64,000 nucleotides of DNA, taken from positions 1 to 64,000 of the forward strand of contig CAKQRD010000001.1 in the NCBI GenBank assembly GCA_934271275.1. The letters are read 5' to 3'. Made by a program: the position numbers and the translations under genes. Shown here piece after piece: positions 8,365 through 17,207 of the stretch. The notes beneath the pieces were generated by a model. It did no database searches and was not told where the DNA came from. It saw only the letters and a list, made by a program, of their open reading frames with translations. Position 1 is the first letter of the stretch, and the number at the start of each line of letters is the position of its first letter. Source of the stretch: an uncultured Clostridia bacterium. GTDB lineage: Bacteria; Bacillota; Clostridia; Christensenellales; Borkfalkiaceae.

Positions 8365-9268
8365 TCTTTTCGTTCTCCTTTTTTGCGAATAATATTTTTT
8401 TGAAGTGGTCTTCCAGCGTATAAGGAAGCTCCGAAATGAATTTTACGTCGTAATTTTTAAGTATTTTAAGAAGTTTAGCGGTGTCCGAAGAAGCTATGCG
8501 CACGGTCACCTGATCGTACTGCTCCTGCACCCTTATGATTTCTACGCTTTCTTTCATAAACCGCTCGAAATCGGCGTGACTGTTGAATTCGGTTTTGAAA
8601 TCTTTGGTCGGGCGATTGTTTATGTCGTTCATATCGCACACGTCGGCGATTCTGCCGTCCGAAATCAGCGCGACCTTATCGCAGGTCGATTCCAGCTCCT
8701 CGAAGCTGTGGCTGCTCATAAGTATCGTTTTACCCTTTTTATGTTCTTCGTTTATTATGTCGAGGAAGGTTGCGCGCATAAGCGGATCGAGTCCCGTCGT
8801 CGGCTCGTCGAGAAGAATTATCGGCGCGTCGTTCATAAGCGCGGCGACGAGCGCGGTTTTCTGTTTCATACCCTTGCTCATACGTTTAAGATTAGCGCGC
8901 GGATCGAGCTGCAATCTTTCTATAAGCTCGTTGGCGTAGTCCATATTTTTCATTTTAAGGAATTCTGCCTGCGTTTTCAGAAAATCTATACCCGTGGGAA
9001 GGTCGGGGAATGCGATTTCTCCGGGGACGTATCCCACGTTTTTGGCAATCTCGCTCGCGTGTTCCCAAGAAGAAAGCCCGTTCACCGTAACCTTGCCGCT
9101 CGTAGGCTTCAGAAAGCCCAGAACGTTGCGGATTGTGGTGGTTTTGCCGCTGCCGTTCGTGCCGACGTAACCCATCATTTCGCCTTGATTTATTTCAAGG
9201 TCGAGGTCGAAAACTCCGCGTCCTTCGCCGTAATCTTTCGTAAGCTTTTCAAGTTTTATAACGCTCAT
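8354..9268 (-). CDS. ABC exporter ATP-binding protein (second of two)
   Basis: 304 residues. Walker A GTNGSGKTTT, a divergent signature MSKGMKQK in place of LSGGQ, Walker B IILLDEPTTGLDP and the SSHSFEELE switch His are present. The C-terminal domain of about 80 residues is typical of CcmA/YtrB-like exporters. The ATG overlaps the stop of the preceding ATPase gene (ATGA), showing translational coupling. With the neighbour it should energise the ABC-2 permease at 6670-8364. Confidence 0.9.
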   Translation of the reverse strand: MSVIKLEKLTKDYGEGRGVFDLDLEINQGEMMGYVGTNGSGKTTTIRNVLGFLKPTSGKVTVNGLSSWEHASEIAKNVGYVPGEIAFPDLPTGIDFLKTQAEFLKMKNMDYANELIERLQLDPRANLKRMSKGMKQKTALVAALMNDAPIILLDEPTTGLDPLMRATFLDIINEEHKKGKTILMSSHSFEELESTCDKVALISDGRIADVCDMNDINNRPTKDFKTEFNSHADFERFMKESVEIIRVQEQYDQVTVRIASSDTAKLLKILKNYDVKFISELPYTLEDHFKKILFAKKENEKNVQ

Positions 9269-10197
9269 TTCAACGCTCCTTTGAAGTCCTTTTCCTCTTT
9301 ATAGAACTTCATAAAGTAGTCCTGCAACGACTCCTTTCTGTTGCCGAAGGAGACTATATTCATATCGGCAACGCCGCGGATAAGATAGTTAAGGTCCTTA
9401 TCCTCCACCGAAACGAATCTTTCGCCATCTCTTCGTTCGAGTTCCGCGAGAGAAGGGATGTTCGCGGCTTTTTCGTCGAACCTTTTCGCTTCCGCCTCGT
9501 CAGAAAATTTAATTGTATAAAACTTCCTCGAAGCGTGTTTGAGGTCGTCTGCCACGAACTGCGAGACTATTTTACCGTCCTTTATAATCGCTATTCTGTC
9601 GCAGGTGTTGTCTATTTCGGAGAAAATATGGCTCGACAAAAGTATCGTCTTCCCGCGCGCCTTTTCTTCGTGAATAAACTCTATGAACTGCTCCTGCATA
9701 ACGGGATCGAGACCGCTGGTCGGTTCGTCTAAAATAAGCACGGAAGGATCGGACATAAACGCCGCGACGATGGCGAGTTTTCTTTTCACGCCGAGGCTCA
9801 TTCTCTTCGTCTCGCCGTTAAGCGCAACGTCGTCAAGCTCGAACATATCGAGCATTCTTTTCTGCATCTTTTCGTTCTTAACGCCTTGCAACGACTGCAT
9901 CATATTGAGAAATTCCCAACCGGTAAGTCCTGCGGGGAGCGCGATTTCACCGGGAATATACCCCACCTTGGAAAGTATTTCGTAATACTTTTTAAAGGTT
10001 TCTTTGCCGAAAATCTTCGTACTGCCGCTGTCGGGCTTGGAAAATCCCATAAGATGTCTTATGGTCGTCGATTTGCCCGCGCCGTTAGGTCCTAAAAACC
10101 CGAACACTTCGCTTTCGTTCACGCTGATGCTCACGTCGAAAACGCCGCGCCCGCTACCGTAGTCTTTCGTAAGTTTTTCTACGTCTATTACGCCCAT
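9265..10197 (-). CDS. ABC exporter ATP-binding protein (first of two)
   Basis: 310 residues. Walker A GPNGAGKSTT, signature MSLGVKRK, Walker B VLILDEPTSGLDP and H-switch SSHIFSEID are present. First gene of a three-gene exporter operon (two ATPases plus permease). A good AAAAGGAG site is 6 bases before the ATG. It is divergent from the TetR gene at 10360, and two matching inverted repeats in between suggest repression. It is paralogous to the next ATPase but clearly diverged from it. Confidence 0.9.
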   Translation of the reverse strand: MGVIDVEKLTKDYGSGRGVFDVSISVNESEVFGFLGPNGAGKSTTIRHLMGFSKPDSGSTKIFGKETFKKYYEILSKVGYIPGEIALPAGLTGWEFLNMMQSLQGVKNEKMQKRMLDMFELDDVALNGETKRMSLGVKRKLAIVAAFMSDPSVLILDEPTSGLDPVMQEQFIEFIHEEKARGKTILLSSHIFSEIDNTCDRIAIIKDGKIVSQFVADDLKHASRKFYTIKFSDEAEAKRFDEKAANIPSLAELERRDGERFVSVEDKDLNYLIRGVADMNIVSFGNRKESLQDYFMKFYKEEKDFKGALK

Positions 10198-10238
10198 TTC
10201 CTGCTCCTTTTTAAATTTTTTTGTTTTTTCTTCTGAAC

Positions 10239-10258
10239 ACTGTTGACATATTAACAGT
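10239..10258. promoter_or_regulatory. Probable TetR operator 1
   Basis: Near-perfect 20-bp palindrome ACTGTTGACATATTAACAGT. It overlaps the -35 of the tetR promoter and is downstream of the likely exporter -10. The core TTGAYATATTAAC recurs at 10313-10326. Confidence 0.7.
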
Positions 10259-10271
10259 ATTGAATTATAAT
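10243..10271 (+). promoter_or_regulatory. Promoter of the TetR-family gene
   Basis: TTGACA, 17 bp, TATAAT: a full consensus sigma-A promoter. Its -35 is inside operator 1, which implies autorepression. A weaker minus-strand promoter for the exporter (GTGATA, 17 bp, TATAAT read near 10275-10303) is possible. Confidence 0.7.
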
Positions 10272-10310
10272 AATATTATAAGATAAAGTTAAGCACATAT
10301 CACGCCTTCA

Positions 10311-10328
10311 CCGTTGATATATTAACAC
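10311..10328. promoter_or_regulatory. Probable TetR operator 2
   Basis: CCGTTGATATATTAACAC contains the inverted repeat GTTGATATATTAAC and shares its core with operator 1. It is 32 bases before the tetR start. Confidence 0.65.
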
Positions 10329-10359
10329 ATTTTTATATATTGTATATAAGGAGAACTAT

Positions 10360-10932
10360 ATGAAAGCGCAAAATCTGAATAATTCTTCAAGAAAGACGCG
10401 GAAGCTCATAAAAAAGGTGTTTGCGGAGATGTTGTCCGAAAAACGTGAGCTGGGAAAAATTTCGGTCAGCGAACTTTGCACGCGGGCGGAAATCAGCCGC
10501 GGCACGTTCTATTCGCATTACGACGACATATACGGCGTTGCAGAGGACTATGAGAACGAGATAATGGGGCTGTTTTTCAGCGACAGTATGCTCGTCACCC
10601 CTCACAGCGTAGAGCAATTTATAGATTCGTTCTTTAAATACGTTAAAGATAACGACGAAAACTATAAAATGCTTTGCAAATCGAACGACTTTATGTTCGC
10701 GGCGAAGAAGCTTGCGACGATTGCGGCGAACAAGCTTATAGAAATATCGCGCTCGGACGAAAGGATAAAGAACAAAGAATTTCTGGAACTCGATATAAAC
10801 ATATTTATCGAAGGGGTGCTTTGCGAATACGTTAAATATTGCAGAGGGTATTCGGCTGTCACGCCGGACGACCTATACGAATACGCAAAGAGTTGGTGGA
10901 AGAACTTTATCGCCCGCCGTTGCGAAGCGTAA
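10360..10932 (+). CDS. TetR-family transcriptional regulator
   Basis: 190 residues. The N-terminal helix-turn-helix (SVSELCTRAEISRGTFYSHY, about residues 38-57) is the TetR DNA-binding signature. The C-terminal 130 residues are the variable helical ligand domain. AAGGAG lies 7 bases before the ATG. Divergent from the ABC exporter operon, with two operators between them, so it most likely represses the exporter and itself until a ligand binds. The ligand is not predictable from sequence. Confidence 0.88.
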   Translation: MKAQNLNNSSRKTRKLIKKVFAEMLSEKRELGKISVSELCTRAEISRGTFYSHYDDIYGVAEDYENEIMGLFFSDSMLVTPHSVEQFIDSFFKYVKDNDENYKMLCKSNDFMFAAKKLATIAANKLIEISRSDERIKNKEFLELDINIFIEGVLCEYVKYCRGYSAVTPDDLYEYAKSWWKNFIARRCEA

Positions 10933-11015
10933 AAAAATATGATTTAACGCGGTTTTAGAAAGAGGAGGTTATTCCTGACTGTTGCTTTTAATAGTATAAT
11001 TCAACCGAAAACACA

Positions 11016-11042
11016 AAAACGGCAGTTTTTAACTGCCGTTTT
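11016..11042. terminator. Terminator hairpin (copy 1 of 2)
   Basis: AAAACGGCAGTT and AACTGCCGTTTT arms around TTT. A near-identical hairpin with the same flank (AAACACAA before it) lies at 13028-13054, so the pair brackets the hipBA module. It probably ends transcripts from both tetR and hipBA. Confidence 0.8.
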
Positions 11043-11134
11043 CAGTGTGCTTTCGCCACAAAAGAGATTTTCAGGCAACTTTACAGCTCGATTTGAACTC
11101 AAACGTAAGACTCATATAACAGTATAATAATTAT

Positions 11135-12229
11135 TTAAATAGTTTTATCCTTTATTTCTTGCATAATTTCTTCGCATCGTTTTGGCGAAAGATTGAAATC
11201 CTTTGCCAAAGCAAGCAGATCCGTATCCGAAGGATTCCCTTTTCCGTTGATTGTCATTTCGTGTTCAAACTTGTCAGGCGTTCGCGTTATATCATAAGCC
11301 GGTGAAATACGGTATCTTTTCAGGTTTTCATCATAAATAAAAGCAAAATTCTTGGCGTGGTCGTCTTTGTTTCCGTAATAAACGTTAAAGCACATTCTCC
11401 GAAACGTTTCATACATTTCTTCTTTATTTCCGTTAAGCGACTCGACGACGTTGAACAAATGACCGTAATCGAGAACAGGCTGCCTATGGCTTATTTCAAG
11501 CAATGCGGCAAGCGAAATAACGTGTAACCGTTTTTCGCCTTCTCTGTCAAATCTTTTAGAACCGAAATACCCCGCGCAAATTTTTGACGTGAATAATTTA
11601 TATTCGTTCATTCGTATCCCGCACTTTTCTGCGAGTTCGTTCGCCTTGTATTCTTTTTCGCCTACGTCTATCGGATCGATTGCACAGGCAAATTTAATTA
11701 TCCACGGTTCTTCGTTTATACGCACATGGACTTTCGGTCTTGCTCCGCCGCTCGAACCGCCGAGCCTGTATATAGAATCTAAATCTTTTACGTTATCATT
11801 GTCTTTTAATATCTCTTCAACTTCTTTTGCTATGGTATCGAAAGGTATTTCGTCAAAACCTGCCGTCATCGGTTGATTAGGTTCGTAAGAAAGTCCGCCG
11901 AGTCCGTTATCATTGACAAGCGATAACTTTGTAAGCGGCGACAATCTCTCGGGATTTATGCCTCTTTTTACAAGCATTCGATTCATTAACAGTTCTCCCC
12001 AACCGTCAGGCAACGAATCCCAAAACACGCCGTATAGACCGCCGAACTGTTTTTTCGGACTGATAAAAATTTTATTGCACAACGGCAACGAAAACGGGGA
12101 TATTGAAAATCCGTCTTTTAACCAAGATTCTTCATACTGAAACCCGAAAACCGACGGTTCTATTTCGGCAAGATAGCCTACGATTTTACCGTTATACTTT
12201 ACTTTCATTTTTTTTACGTTTTCAATCAT
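11135..12229 (-). CDS. hipA: HipA-family serine/threonine kinase toxin
   Basis: 364 residues. The N-terminal HipA_N part (VKYNGKIVGYLAE..FGGLYGVFWDSLPDGWGELLMN) leads into the kinase part: GGSSGGARPKV (Gly-rich loop), WIIKFA (ATP Lys), HRQPVLDYGHLFNV, and the catalytic and metal motifs YYGNKDDHAKNFAF and ISPAYDIT. These match HipA kinases, which phosphorylate targets such as aminoacyl-tRNA synthetases. The ATG overlaps the hipB stop by four bases. The arrangement is antitoxin first and toxin second, as in hipBA. It sits inside an accessory island. Confidence 0.88.
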   Translation of the reverse strand: MIENVKKMKVKYNGKIVGYLAEIEPSVFGFQYEESWLKDGFSISPFSLPLCNKIFISPKKQFGGLYGVFWDSLPDGWGELLMNRMLVKRGINPERLSPLTKLSLVNDNGLGGLSYEPNQPMTAGFDEIPFDTIAKEVEEILKDNDNVKDLDSIYRLGGSSGGARPKVHVRINEEPWIIKFACAIDPIDVGEKEYKANELAEKCGIRMNEYKLFTSKICAGYFGSKRFDREGEKRLHVISLAALLEISHRQPVLDYGHLFNVVESLNGNKEEMYETFRRMCFNVYYGNKDDHAKNFAFIYDENLKRYRISPAYDITRTPDKFEHEMTINGKGNPSDTDLLALAKDFNLSPKRCEEIMQEIKDKTI

Positions 12230-12516
12230 ACGCCGAAATCCTTTAAATTAGCAATCTTTCTCGTTGCAAAAAGCAAATCGAAATCTTCAAGGCAATCCAA
12301 AGCCTTGGCTATTTTCAGGAGCGAAGCAAGCGAAATCTCGCCGAAGCTCTCAAATCTGCGAACGGAAGCGTATGCTACTCCGGATTTATCGGACAAAGCT
12401 CGTTGCGTCAGTTTTTGCTCTTTTCTGCGCGTTTTAACTTTTTCGACAAGCCTTTCCGTTACGTTTTTAATCGACGGAGAATTAACTAATTGCTCCAAAC
12501 TATATTTATTATCCAT
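12226..12516 (-). CDS. hipB: HipB-like XRE antitoxin
   Basis: 96 residues. The helix-turn-helix LTQRALSDKSGVAYASVRRFE (about 37-57) is Xre/HipB-like. The protein should neutralise the adjacent kinase and repress the operon. A perfect 16-bp palindrome overlaps its -10 box. The predicted transcription start is only about 3 bases before the ATG and no ribosome site can fit, so the mRNA is probably leaderless. Confidence 0.85.
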   Translation of the reverse strand: MDNKYSLEQLVNSPSIKNVTERLVEKVKTRRKEQKLTQRALSDKSGVAYASVRRFESFGEISLASLLKIAKALDCLEDFDLLFATRKIANLKDFGV

Positions 12517-12518
12517 AT

Positions 12519-12554
12519 TGCTATTATAATAGCATTTAAAATATATAAAGTCAA
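12519..12554 (-). promoter_or_regulatory. hipBA promoter and operator
   Basis: On the minus strand -35 TTGACT (12554-12549), 17 bp, then -10 TATTAT (12531-12526). The perfect palindrome TGCTATTATAATAGCA (12519-12534) covers the -10 and the predicted start. Autorepression by HipB is the obvious reading. Confidence 0.65.
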
Positions 12555-12604
12555 TAAATTGCTAATATATTATCCATAGTATAAAATATATGCAGGATAA
12601 CTTT

Positions 12605-12830
12605 TTATAAACTTATTTTCATCTCCGCGCCACCTATAAAGACAATCCTTATTTTCTCCTTTGATTCAACAACCACACTCTCTATCACTTGTCGAACGAG
12701 TTTATCGTCGTATCCGAGCGTTCGATTCTTTAATCCGTCAAGCACGACGTATATATCGTCAAGTCGCTCCTGCACCTTTTCTTGATGCATTTCTCTTTCT
12801 TTTATCTCCGTTAACCGACGCTCTAGAGAA
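12605..12830 (-). pseudogene. C-terminal remnant of a large serine recombinase
   Basis: The reading frame gives a coiled-coil stretch (LERRLTEIKEREMHQEKVQERL) and then DDKLVRQVIESVVVESKEKIRIVFIGG up to the stop. This is the usual C-terminus of transposon or phage serine recombinases. The catalytic and recombinase domains are absent. A short opposite-strand open stretch (about 12805-12942, containing FFRFYGRVKDGKEVAKAL) may be a second fragment, which I cannot name. The pieces mark a decayed mobile element. Confidence 0.65.
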
Positions 12831-13027
12831 ACTTGGACATATAAGCCGTCTTTCTTTCGGTTCTACGGAAGAGTCAAAGACGGCAAAGAAGTCGCGAAGG
12901 CTTTACAGTGCGAATATGATTATCAAAAAATCTTTTGAGTGCTTGGTTACTCATTTTTACTCTTCGAGGTCGTTATTTGAGTGACCAGTAACTCAAAAAC
13001 GTTTTCACGTTTAAATTTAAAAACACA

Positions 13028-13054
13028 AAAACGGCAGTTAAAAACTGCCGTTTT
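13028..13054. terminator. Terminator hairpin (copy 2 of 2)
   Basis: AAAACGGCAGTT and AACTGCCGTTTT arms around AAA, nearly identical to 11016-11042 including the AAACACAA flank. It lies just past the end of the helicase operon. Confidence 0.75.
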
Positions 13055-13166
13055 AGGTGTCAAATGACTATAAAAAAGATATTTTTGCGATTTTTACTAT
13101 AGAATTGAACTTCTGCGTAGTTTTAAATTCTCAATTAACTGCAGAATACAATACGGTAGAACGATA

Positions 13167-15779
13167 TCATAAATTATTTAGTCGATATTGAAATACTAAA
13201 GGATAATCTTTTAAAAATAATTCAATTTCATCAAAATGCTCTTTTATTGCTTTTTTTACATCTTTTTTATTATCATATTCTCCTATCTTTTTATGTATTT
13301 CCTGAGCTAAAAACCTGTCATTAAAACCTAATTCATAGATGAAAATATCCGTTTGCGTCGGAAGACCATATTTCAATTTTAAAGATATTTCTTGAAGACG
13401 ATCAGTAGCATCATACACAGGGACTTCCTCTTCGTTTCCGTTTACCTTTAAAATTTCGCAAATGCTGTTAATTATGAGAGATATAATATATCCGAAATCG
13501 CTATTACAAATTGTGAATATTTCATCCATCGTAACAATAGACTCTCTATTTTTTTTGTTAATTCTATAAGCACGCTCATCAGCTGTCATTTTAATTGAAT
13601 AATACGATTGGCCTTCCATCCACATTTTTGCTATTTCAACTCTCGCTATTCCATCTTTCACCTTATTTAAACAACGAGGTTTTGAACACCTTATTGCAGT
13701 TTCTATTACAAACTCAAGCAACTCATCACTGGTTAAACCACCTATATCAATTTCATTAACATCTTTCGTCAATTTGATATACGTCTCGCTCGAAATCATA
13801 GACCTTGAAAAACTGCGTTTATCACTTTCATCTTCAATGATATTAGATAAATACTCACAAATTTTCTCAAATAGTAATTTAAGTTCATACCTTTGCGTCT
13901 CGGTGGCAATCAAATTTGCCAGTGTATTATTAAGTAAATCGACTACAAATTCTTCTGTATATGTATTGTCATTATTTGCAATTTCAAGAGCAATATAACT
14001 TTCTATCCTTGCTAAAACACTAAAAACGTGATTGTAGATTTTTATAATCTCTACATCTTGACTATATTTGTTTAAAAAAATTTTTTCTGACTCTTGAAAT
14101 TTTTTATAATCCGTATAACGCAAGATTGCTGCATTGAATAGGCAAAACGATTGACGGTTCTTTGTCGAATATTCACGAACAACATCTAAAACAGCACTTG
14201 TACACGACTCCGAATTATTAGGATTCAATAATTCTCTGCACTGATTCCAAGCCCATTGATCTTTATCATTATAAGCAAAAGGATCGGAAAAAATAATTGT
14301 TCCTTCAGTAAACATCCCCGATCTTGCTGTCCGTCCTATAAGATTATGAAAATCACGAACTTTTATGCGTTCACCCGCCTGATATATTGAAGATATTACC
14401 AAATATTTTATAGGCAAGTTTACACCTTGCGCTAACGTTGATGTGCAAATTACATTCGTTATTTTAGATTCTCGTAAGGCATATTCGACGGAGGTTTTTA
14501 TACTGTCTGAAATCCCTGCATGATGAACAAATAAACCCAATTTAGCCGCTTGATACAAGTTCACATCATTTCCGTAATTTTTTTCAATAAGATTTGATAT
14601 TTTATTGATTTCATCTACATCTGCCCTTTTCTTCAACTCAGAAACATCATATCCTCTTTTGTTTAAATCCAGTATCCTCTCAAGTATTTTGTTTGCACTA
14701 TCTTTTCTTCCACAAAAAATCGCAACATTGTCATGTGGAATTATCTTTAAAAGACAGGCAATTGCCATATCATTTTTTTCTATCATTTTTCTATTAGAAA
14801 AGTCTACTGATGGAAAATATTTTTGTTTCTCTCTACTGCGCCTTGCTAAAGGTTTAATCTCAATCATTCTGGGAACATAAAAATCAGGCGACACATAATC
14901 TTCGTTACTAATGTAATAAAGATACCCATAATGGTTTCTACCATCTTTTTCCCATTTTAATGTTGCCGGCAACTTTTCTACTATGGAGATATTTTTGTTA
15001 CTAAATGCGACGCCGTTACCTTTCGTAAACCATTTGTTAATTTGATCAACATTTGGTATGATAGCCGAAATAAGAATTTTTTGAACATCAAAATCAATCT
15101 GTTTTAGTATTGATGATATAAGTAATTCATAAGTTGCCCCACGTTCTTCATCATCAAAAAGATGTCCTTCGTCAAAAATAAGTTGTCCTATATTGCTAAG
15201 TATACTTTCATCCTGACGCACAATATAAAGCAATTTTTCAGGCGTCGTTACAACAACTGTTTTTCTTTCAGGATTAAACAGTTCATCAAAAAGATAGTCC
15301 TCTTGAATTAAATCGGAGACTTCACTGATTTGAATATCATTATCAAATTCTAAATCATGCCTTAAATCAGTACTTATCTCTCGGCATAACGCTCTAAAAG
15401 GTGCGACGACGACTGATAAGCGCACAGATCCAGAACAAAAAGCAGAATAAATAGCCATAGACATCGCTTTAGTTTTCCCAGATCCTGTAGGCATTTGAAC
15501 AACGCCAGATTCTCCCTTAAAAAAGCCCTTCTCACACATGAATCTTTGAGACGGCCATAATTCCCTAACAAAATGTCCACTATTAACAATATCTACCAAA
15601 TCATTTAATTCGATATATGAATACTTTGGCAACATTTCAAAAACTGAATGCTTTGCTTTTAAAATAAAAATTGCCAGTAACGCATCTATAAGAAAAATAT
15701 CTCTGCAATCGTTGGTATCGTAAATACTTTGCCTAAACTCTTTTATAAATTGAAAATCAAGTGTCAAGCCGTGAGTCAT
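13167..15779 (-). CDS. HamB-like SF2 (Ski2-like) helicase of a Hachiman-type defence system
   Basis: 870 residues. Helicase motifs in order: Q-like SQRFMCEKGF, Walker A QMPTGSGKT (95-103), APFRALCRE, TTPEKLL, DEGH box (203-206), SAI (238-240), VHHAG (418-422), STLAQGVNLP, and IGRTARSG (481-488). The VHHAG and TLAQGVN motifs are Ski2-like, as in HamB. The C-terminal 350 residues are helical. The preceding operon gene encodes a HamA-like nuclease, so the helicase likely senses or unwinds invading or damaged DNA. The region is AT-rich compared with its neighbours, as expected for transferred defence genes. No clear ribosome site precedes the ATG. Confidence 0.8.
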   Translation of the reverse strand: MTHGLTLDFQFIKEFRQSIYDTNDCRDIFLIDALLAIFILKAKHSVFEMLPKYSYIELNDLVDIVNSGHFVRELWPSQRFMCEKGFFKGESGVVQMPTGSGKTKAMSMAIYSAFCSGSVRLSVVVAPFRALCREISTDLRHDLEFDNDIQISEVSDLIQEDYLFDELFNPERKTVVVTTPEKLLYIVRQDESILSNIGQLIFDEGHLFDDEERGATYELLISSILKQIDFDVQKILISAIIPNVDQINKWFTKGNGVAFSNKNISIVEKLPATLKWEKDGRNHYGYLYYISNEDYVSPDFYVPRMIEIKPLARRSREKQKYFPSVDFSNRKMIEKNDMAIACLLKIIPHDNVAIFCGRKDSANKILERILDLNKRGYDVSELKKRADVDEINKISNLIEKNYGNDVNLYQAAKLGLFVHHAGISDSIKTSVEYALRESKITNVICTSTLAQGVNLPIKYLVISSIYQAGERIKVRDFHNLIGRTARSGMFTEGTIIFSDPFAYNDKDQWAWNQCRELLNPNNSESCTSAVLDVVREYSTKNRQSFCLFNAAILRYTDYKKFQESEKIFLNKYSQDVEIIKIYNHVFSVLARIESYIALEIANNDNTYTEEFVVDLLNNTLANLIATETQRYELKLLFEKICEYLSNIIEDESDKRSFSRSMISSETYIKLTKDVNEIDIGGLTSDELLEFVIETAIRCSKPRCLNKVKDGIARVEIAKMWMEGQSYYSIKMTADERAYRINKKNRESIVTMDEIFTICNSDFGYIISLIINSICEILKVNGNEEEVPVYDATDRLQEISLKLKYGLPTQTDIFIYELGFNDRFLAQEIHKKIGEYDNKKDVKKAIKEHFDEIELFLKDYPLVFQYRLNNL

Positions 15780-15804
15780 TAGGCTATTATATTTATTTAT
15801 AAAT

Positions 15805-16290
15805 TTATATATATTTACTATTACAAGAATTCAATATCTCCTTATCATTTATCTCTACATCATTCTTCAAGAGGTGATATAATAATATATCTAATTCATT
15901 TTTCGATAAATTCAATGTCTCTCTATCTATATGCTTAATTAAAACTATAGAACTTCCTATTTGATCACACAAATAATACGCTATAGCGCCCACTAAATAA
16001 AAATAATTTTTTTCAGCCGAAATATCTGTTACGCGCAAATTAATGTAAGAATCATAAAATTTTGACGCAAAATACAATTCTTTCTTATGTATATCTACTT
16101 GTTTATCAACGTTTTTACCTCTTACAATATCGGCAGATAAATCTGCTATACACCCGATAACTACAGGAAACAACTCATTTATATCGACCTCTTTTTTTGT
16201 TCGTAAGTGTTCGGGAATATCGAACTCAATTTCCTTCGCAAAAGCTCGAGTTCTTTTTAAATAGTATTGAGCGTTTTTTTCAATTAACAT
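15805..16290 (-). CDS. Small helical protein between nuclease and helicase (unknown)
   Basis: 161 residues, mostly helical by composition, with no motif I recognise. Its ATG overlaps the nuclease stop by seven bases, and the helicase starts 25 bases after its stop, so all three are one operon. Two-gene Hachiman systems (HamA, HamB) lack such a protein. It could be a regulatory, adaptor or inhibitor subunit; this is inference from position alone. AT-rich like its neighbours. Confidence 0.7.
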   Translation of the reverse strand: MLIEKNAQYYLKRTRAFAKEIEFDIPEHLRTKKEVDINELFPVVIGCIADLSADIVRGKNVDKQVDIHKKELYFASKFYDSYINLRVTDISAEKNYFYLVGAIAYYLCDQIGSSIVLIKHIDRETLNLSKNELDILLYHLLKNDVEINDKEILNSCNSKYI

Positions 16291-17063
16291 TGTGAAGCTT
16301 CCTCGTATAATTTATGTACTAAATCAAATAAATTGCTTCGTTTAATAGCAATCAACCATCTCGGACCTTTTGATGTTTCCACTTTTTTTATTTTTTCTTC
16401 CGAATATGTAGTTGTATCATGAACGGCGGCTGCTCCGTTTATTTCCTTATATGGCCTATCAGGCTTATTTTGAAATCTTTCTATTAGTTTAGCCTTATCG
16501 TCATTATGATTCTCCAGATATTTTTGTTTTAATGCACTTAATGTTTCGCCTTTACGAACATCATCTTTATATGAATCCTCAATGGCTTCTTGAAGTCGAT
16601 TTTTTGCCTCCTTACCAGTCGCTTGTGCTTTGACTTCAAACGTTACAAGTTCATCATCAGACGATACTCTATCTCCGATTTTAAAACCTATAACATCTGT
16701 TCCTTGTGTAGACGTACTTCTATTAAATTTATTTCTATATCTCTCGCGAGGAGCAAAGTATTTTAAAGTAAATTCCAAGTAATCGGAAATTAACAATTCT
16801 GCAAAATCACCAGAGCGAGTTCCGGGTCCAAAACCATCAGTTTTATCTGGAAATTTATGCTTCAATAAATATTCTTTTTTTGTCATGCCTGTTCCACTTA
16901 CAAGCCTATCTAAAAGCGAGTCTTCACAATAATTCTGACGAAAATGAACTGCCCATTCTTTAAATGCCTTTTCATCAATTTCTATAAGTTCAAAGACTTC
17001 AACGTTATCACCATCATCGGTAATTATGTTATCGCGCCTAACAAGCGATTTCAGATATTCCAT
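16284..17063 (-). CDS. HamA-like DUF1837 PD-(D/E)XK nuclease
   Basis: 259 residues. A conserved block GTRSGDFAELLISDYLEF (81-98), then STQGTDVIGFK (118-128) and ELVTFEVKAQAT (138-149), give the E89..D123..E143-x-K145 arrangement of PD-(D/E)XK nucleases. The same blocks characterise the DUF1837 protein HamA of Hachiman. In that system HamA is held inactive by the HamB helicase and degrades DNA when released. First gene of the operon, with a weak ribosome site. The assignment rests on motifs and on the helicase partner. Confidence 0.75.
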   Translation of the reverse strand: MEYLKSLVRRDNIITDDGDNVEVFELIEIDEKAFKEWAVHFRQNYCEDSLLDRLVSGTGMTKKEYLLKHKFPDKTDGFGPGTRSGDFAELLISDYLEFTLKYFAPRERYRNKFNRSTSTQGTDVIGFKIGDRVSSDDELVTFEVKAQATGKEAKNRLQEAIEDSYKDDVRKGETLSALKQKYLENHNDDKAKLIERFQNKPDRPYKEINGAAAVHDTTTYSEEKIKKVETSKGPRWLIAIKRSNLFDLVHKLYEEASQC

Positions 17064-17207
17064 TTTTCTATTTCCCTAAACCATAAGAAAATTTTAAGAA
17101 GTAAATTTTGTTCTTATACAAGTATTTCATATTTTAAATCTCGATTCTTCGTTTTTTGACCAAATAAACGAAATTTAAATATTAATACAACTCACTCTTA
17201 TATATAC

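Noticed and set aside
11083..11103. Possible attachment-site copy of the tRNA-Pro 3' end (GATTTGAAC)
   Set aside because: Only nine bases match, which is expected by chance.
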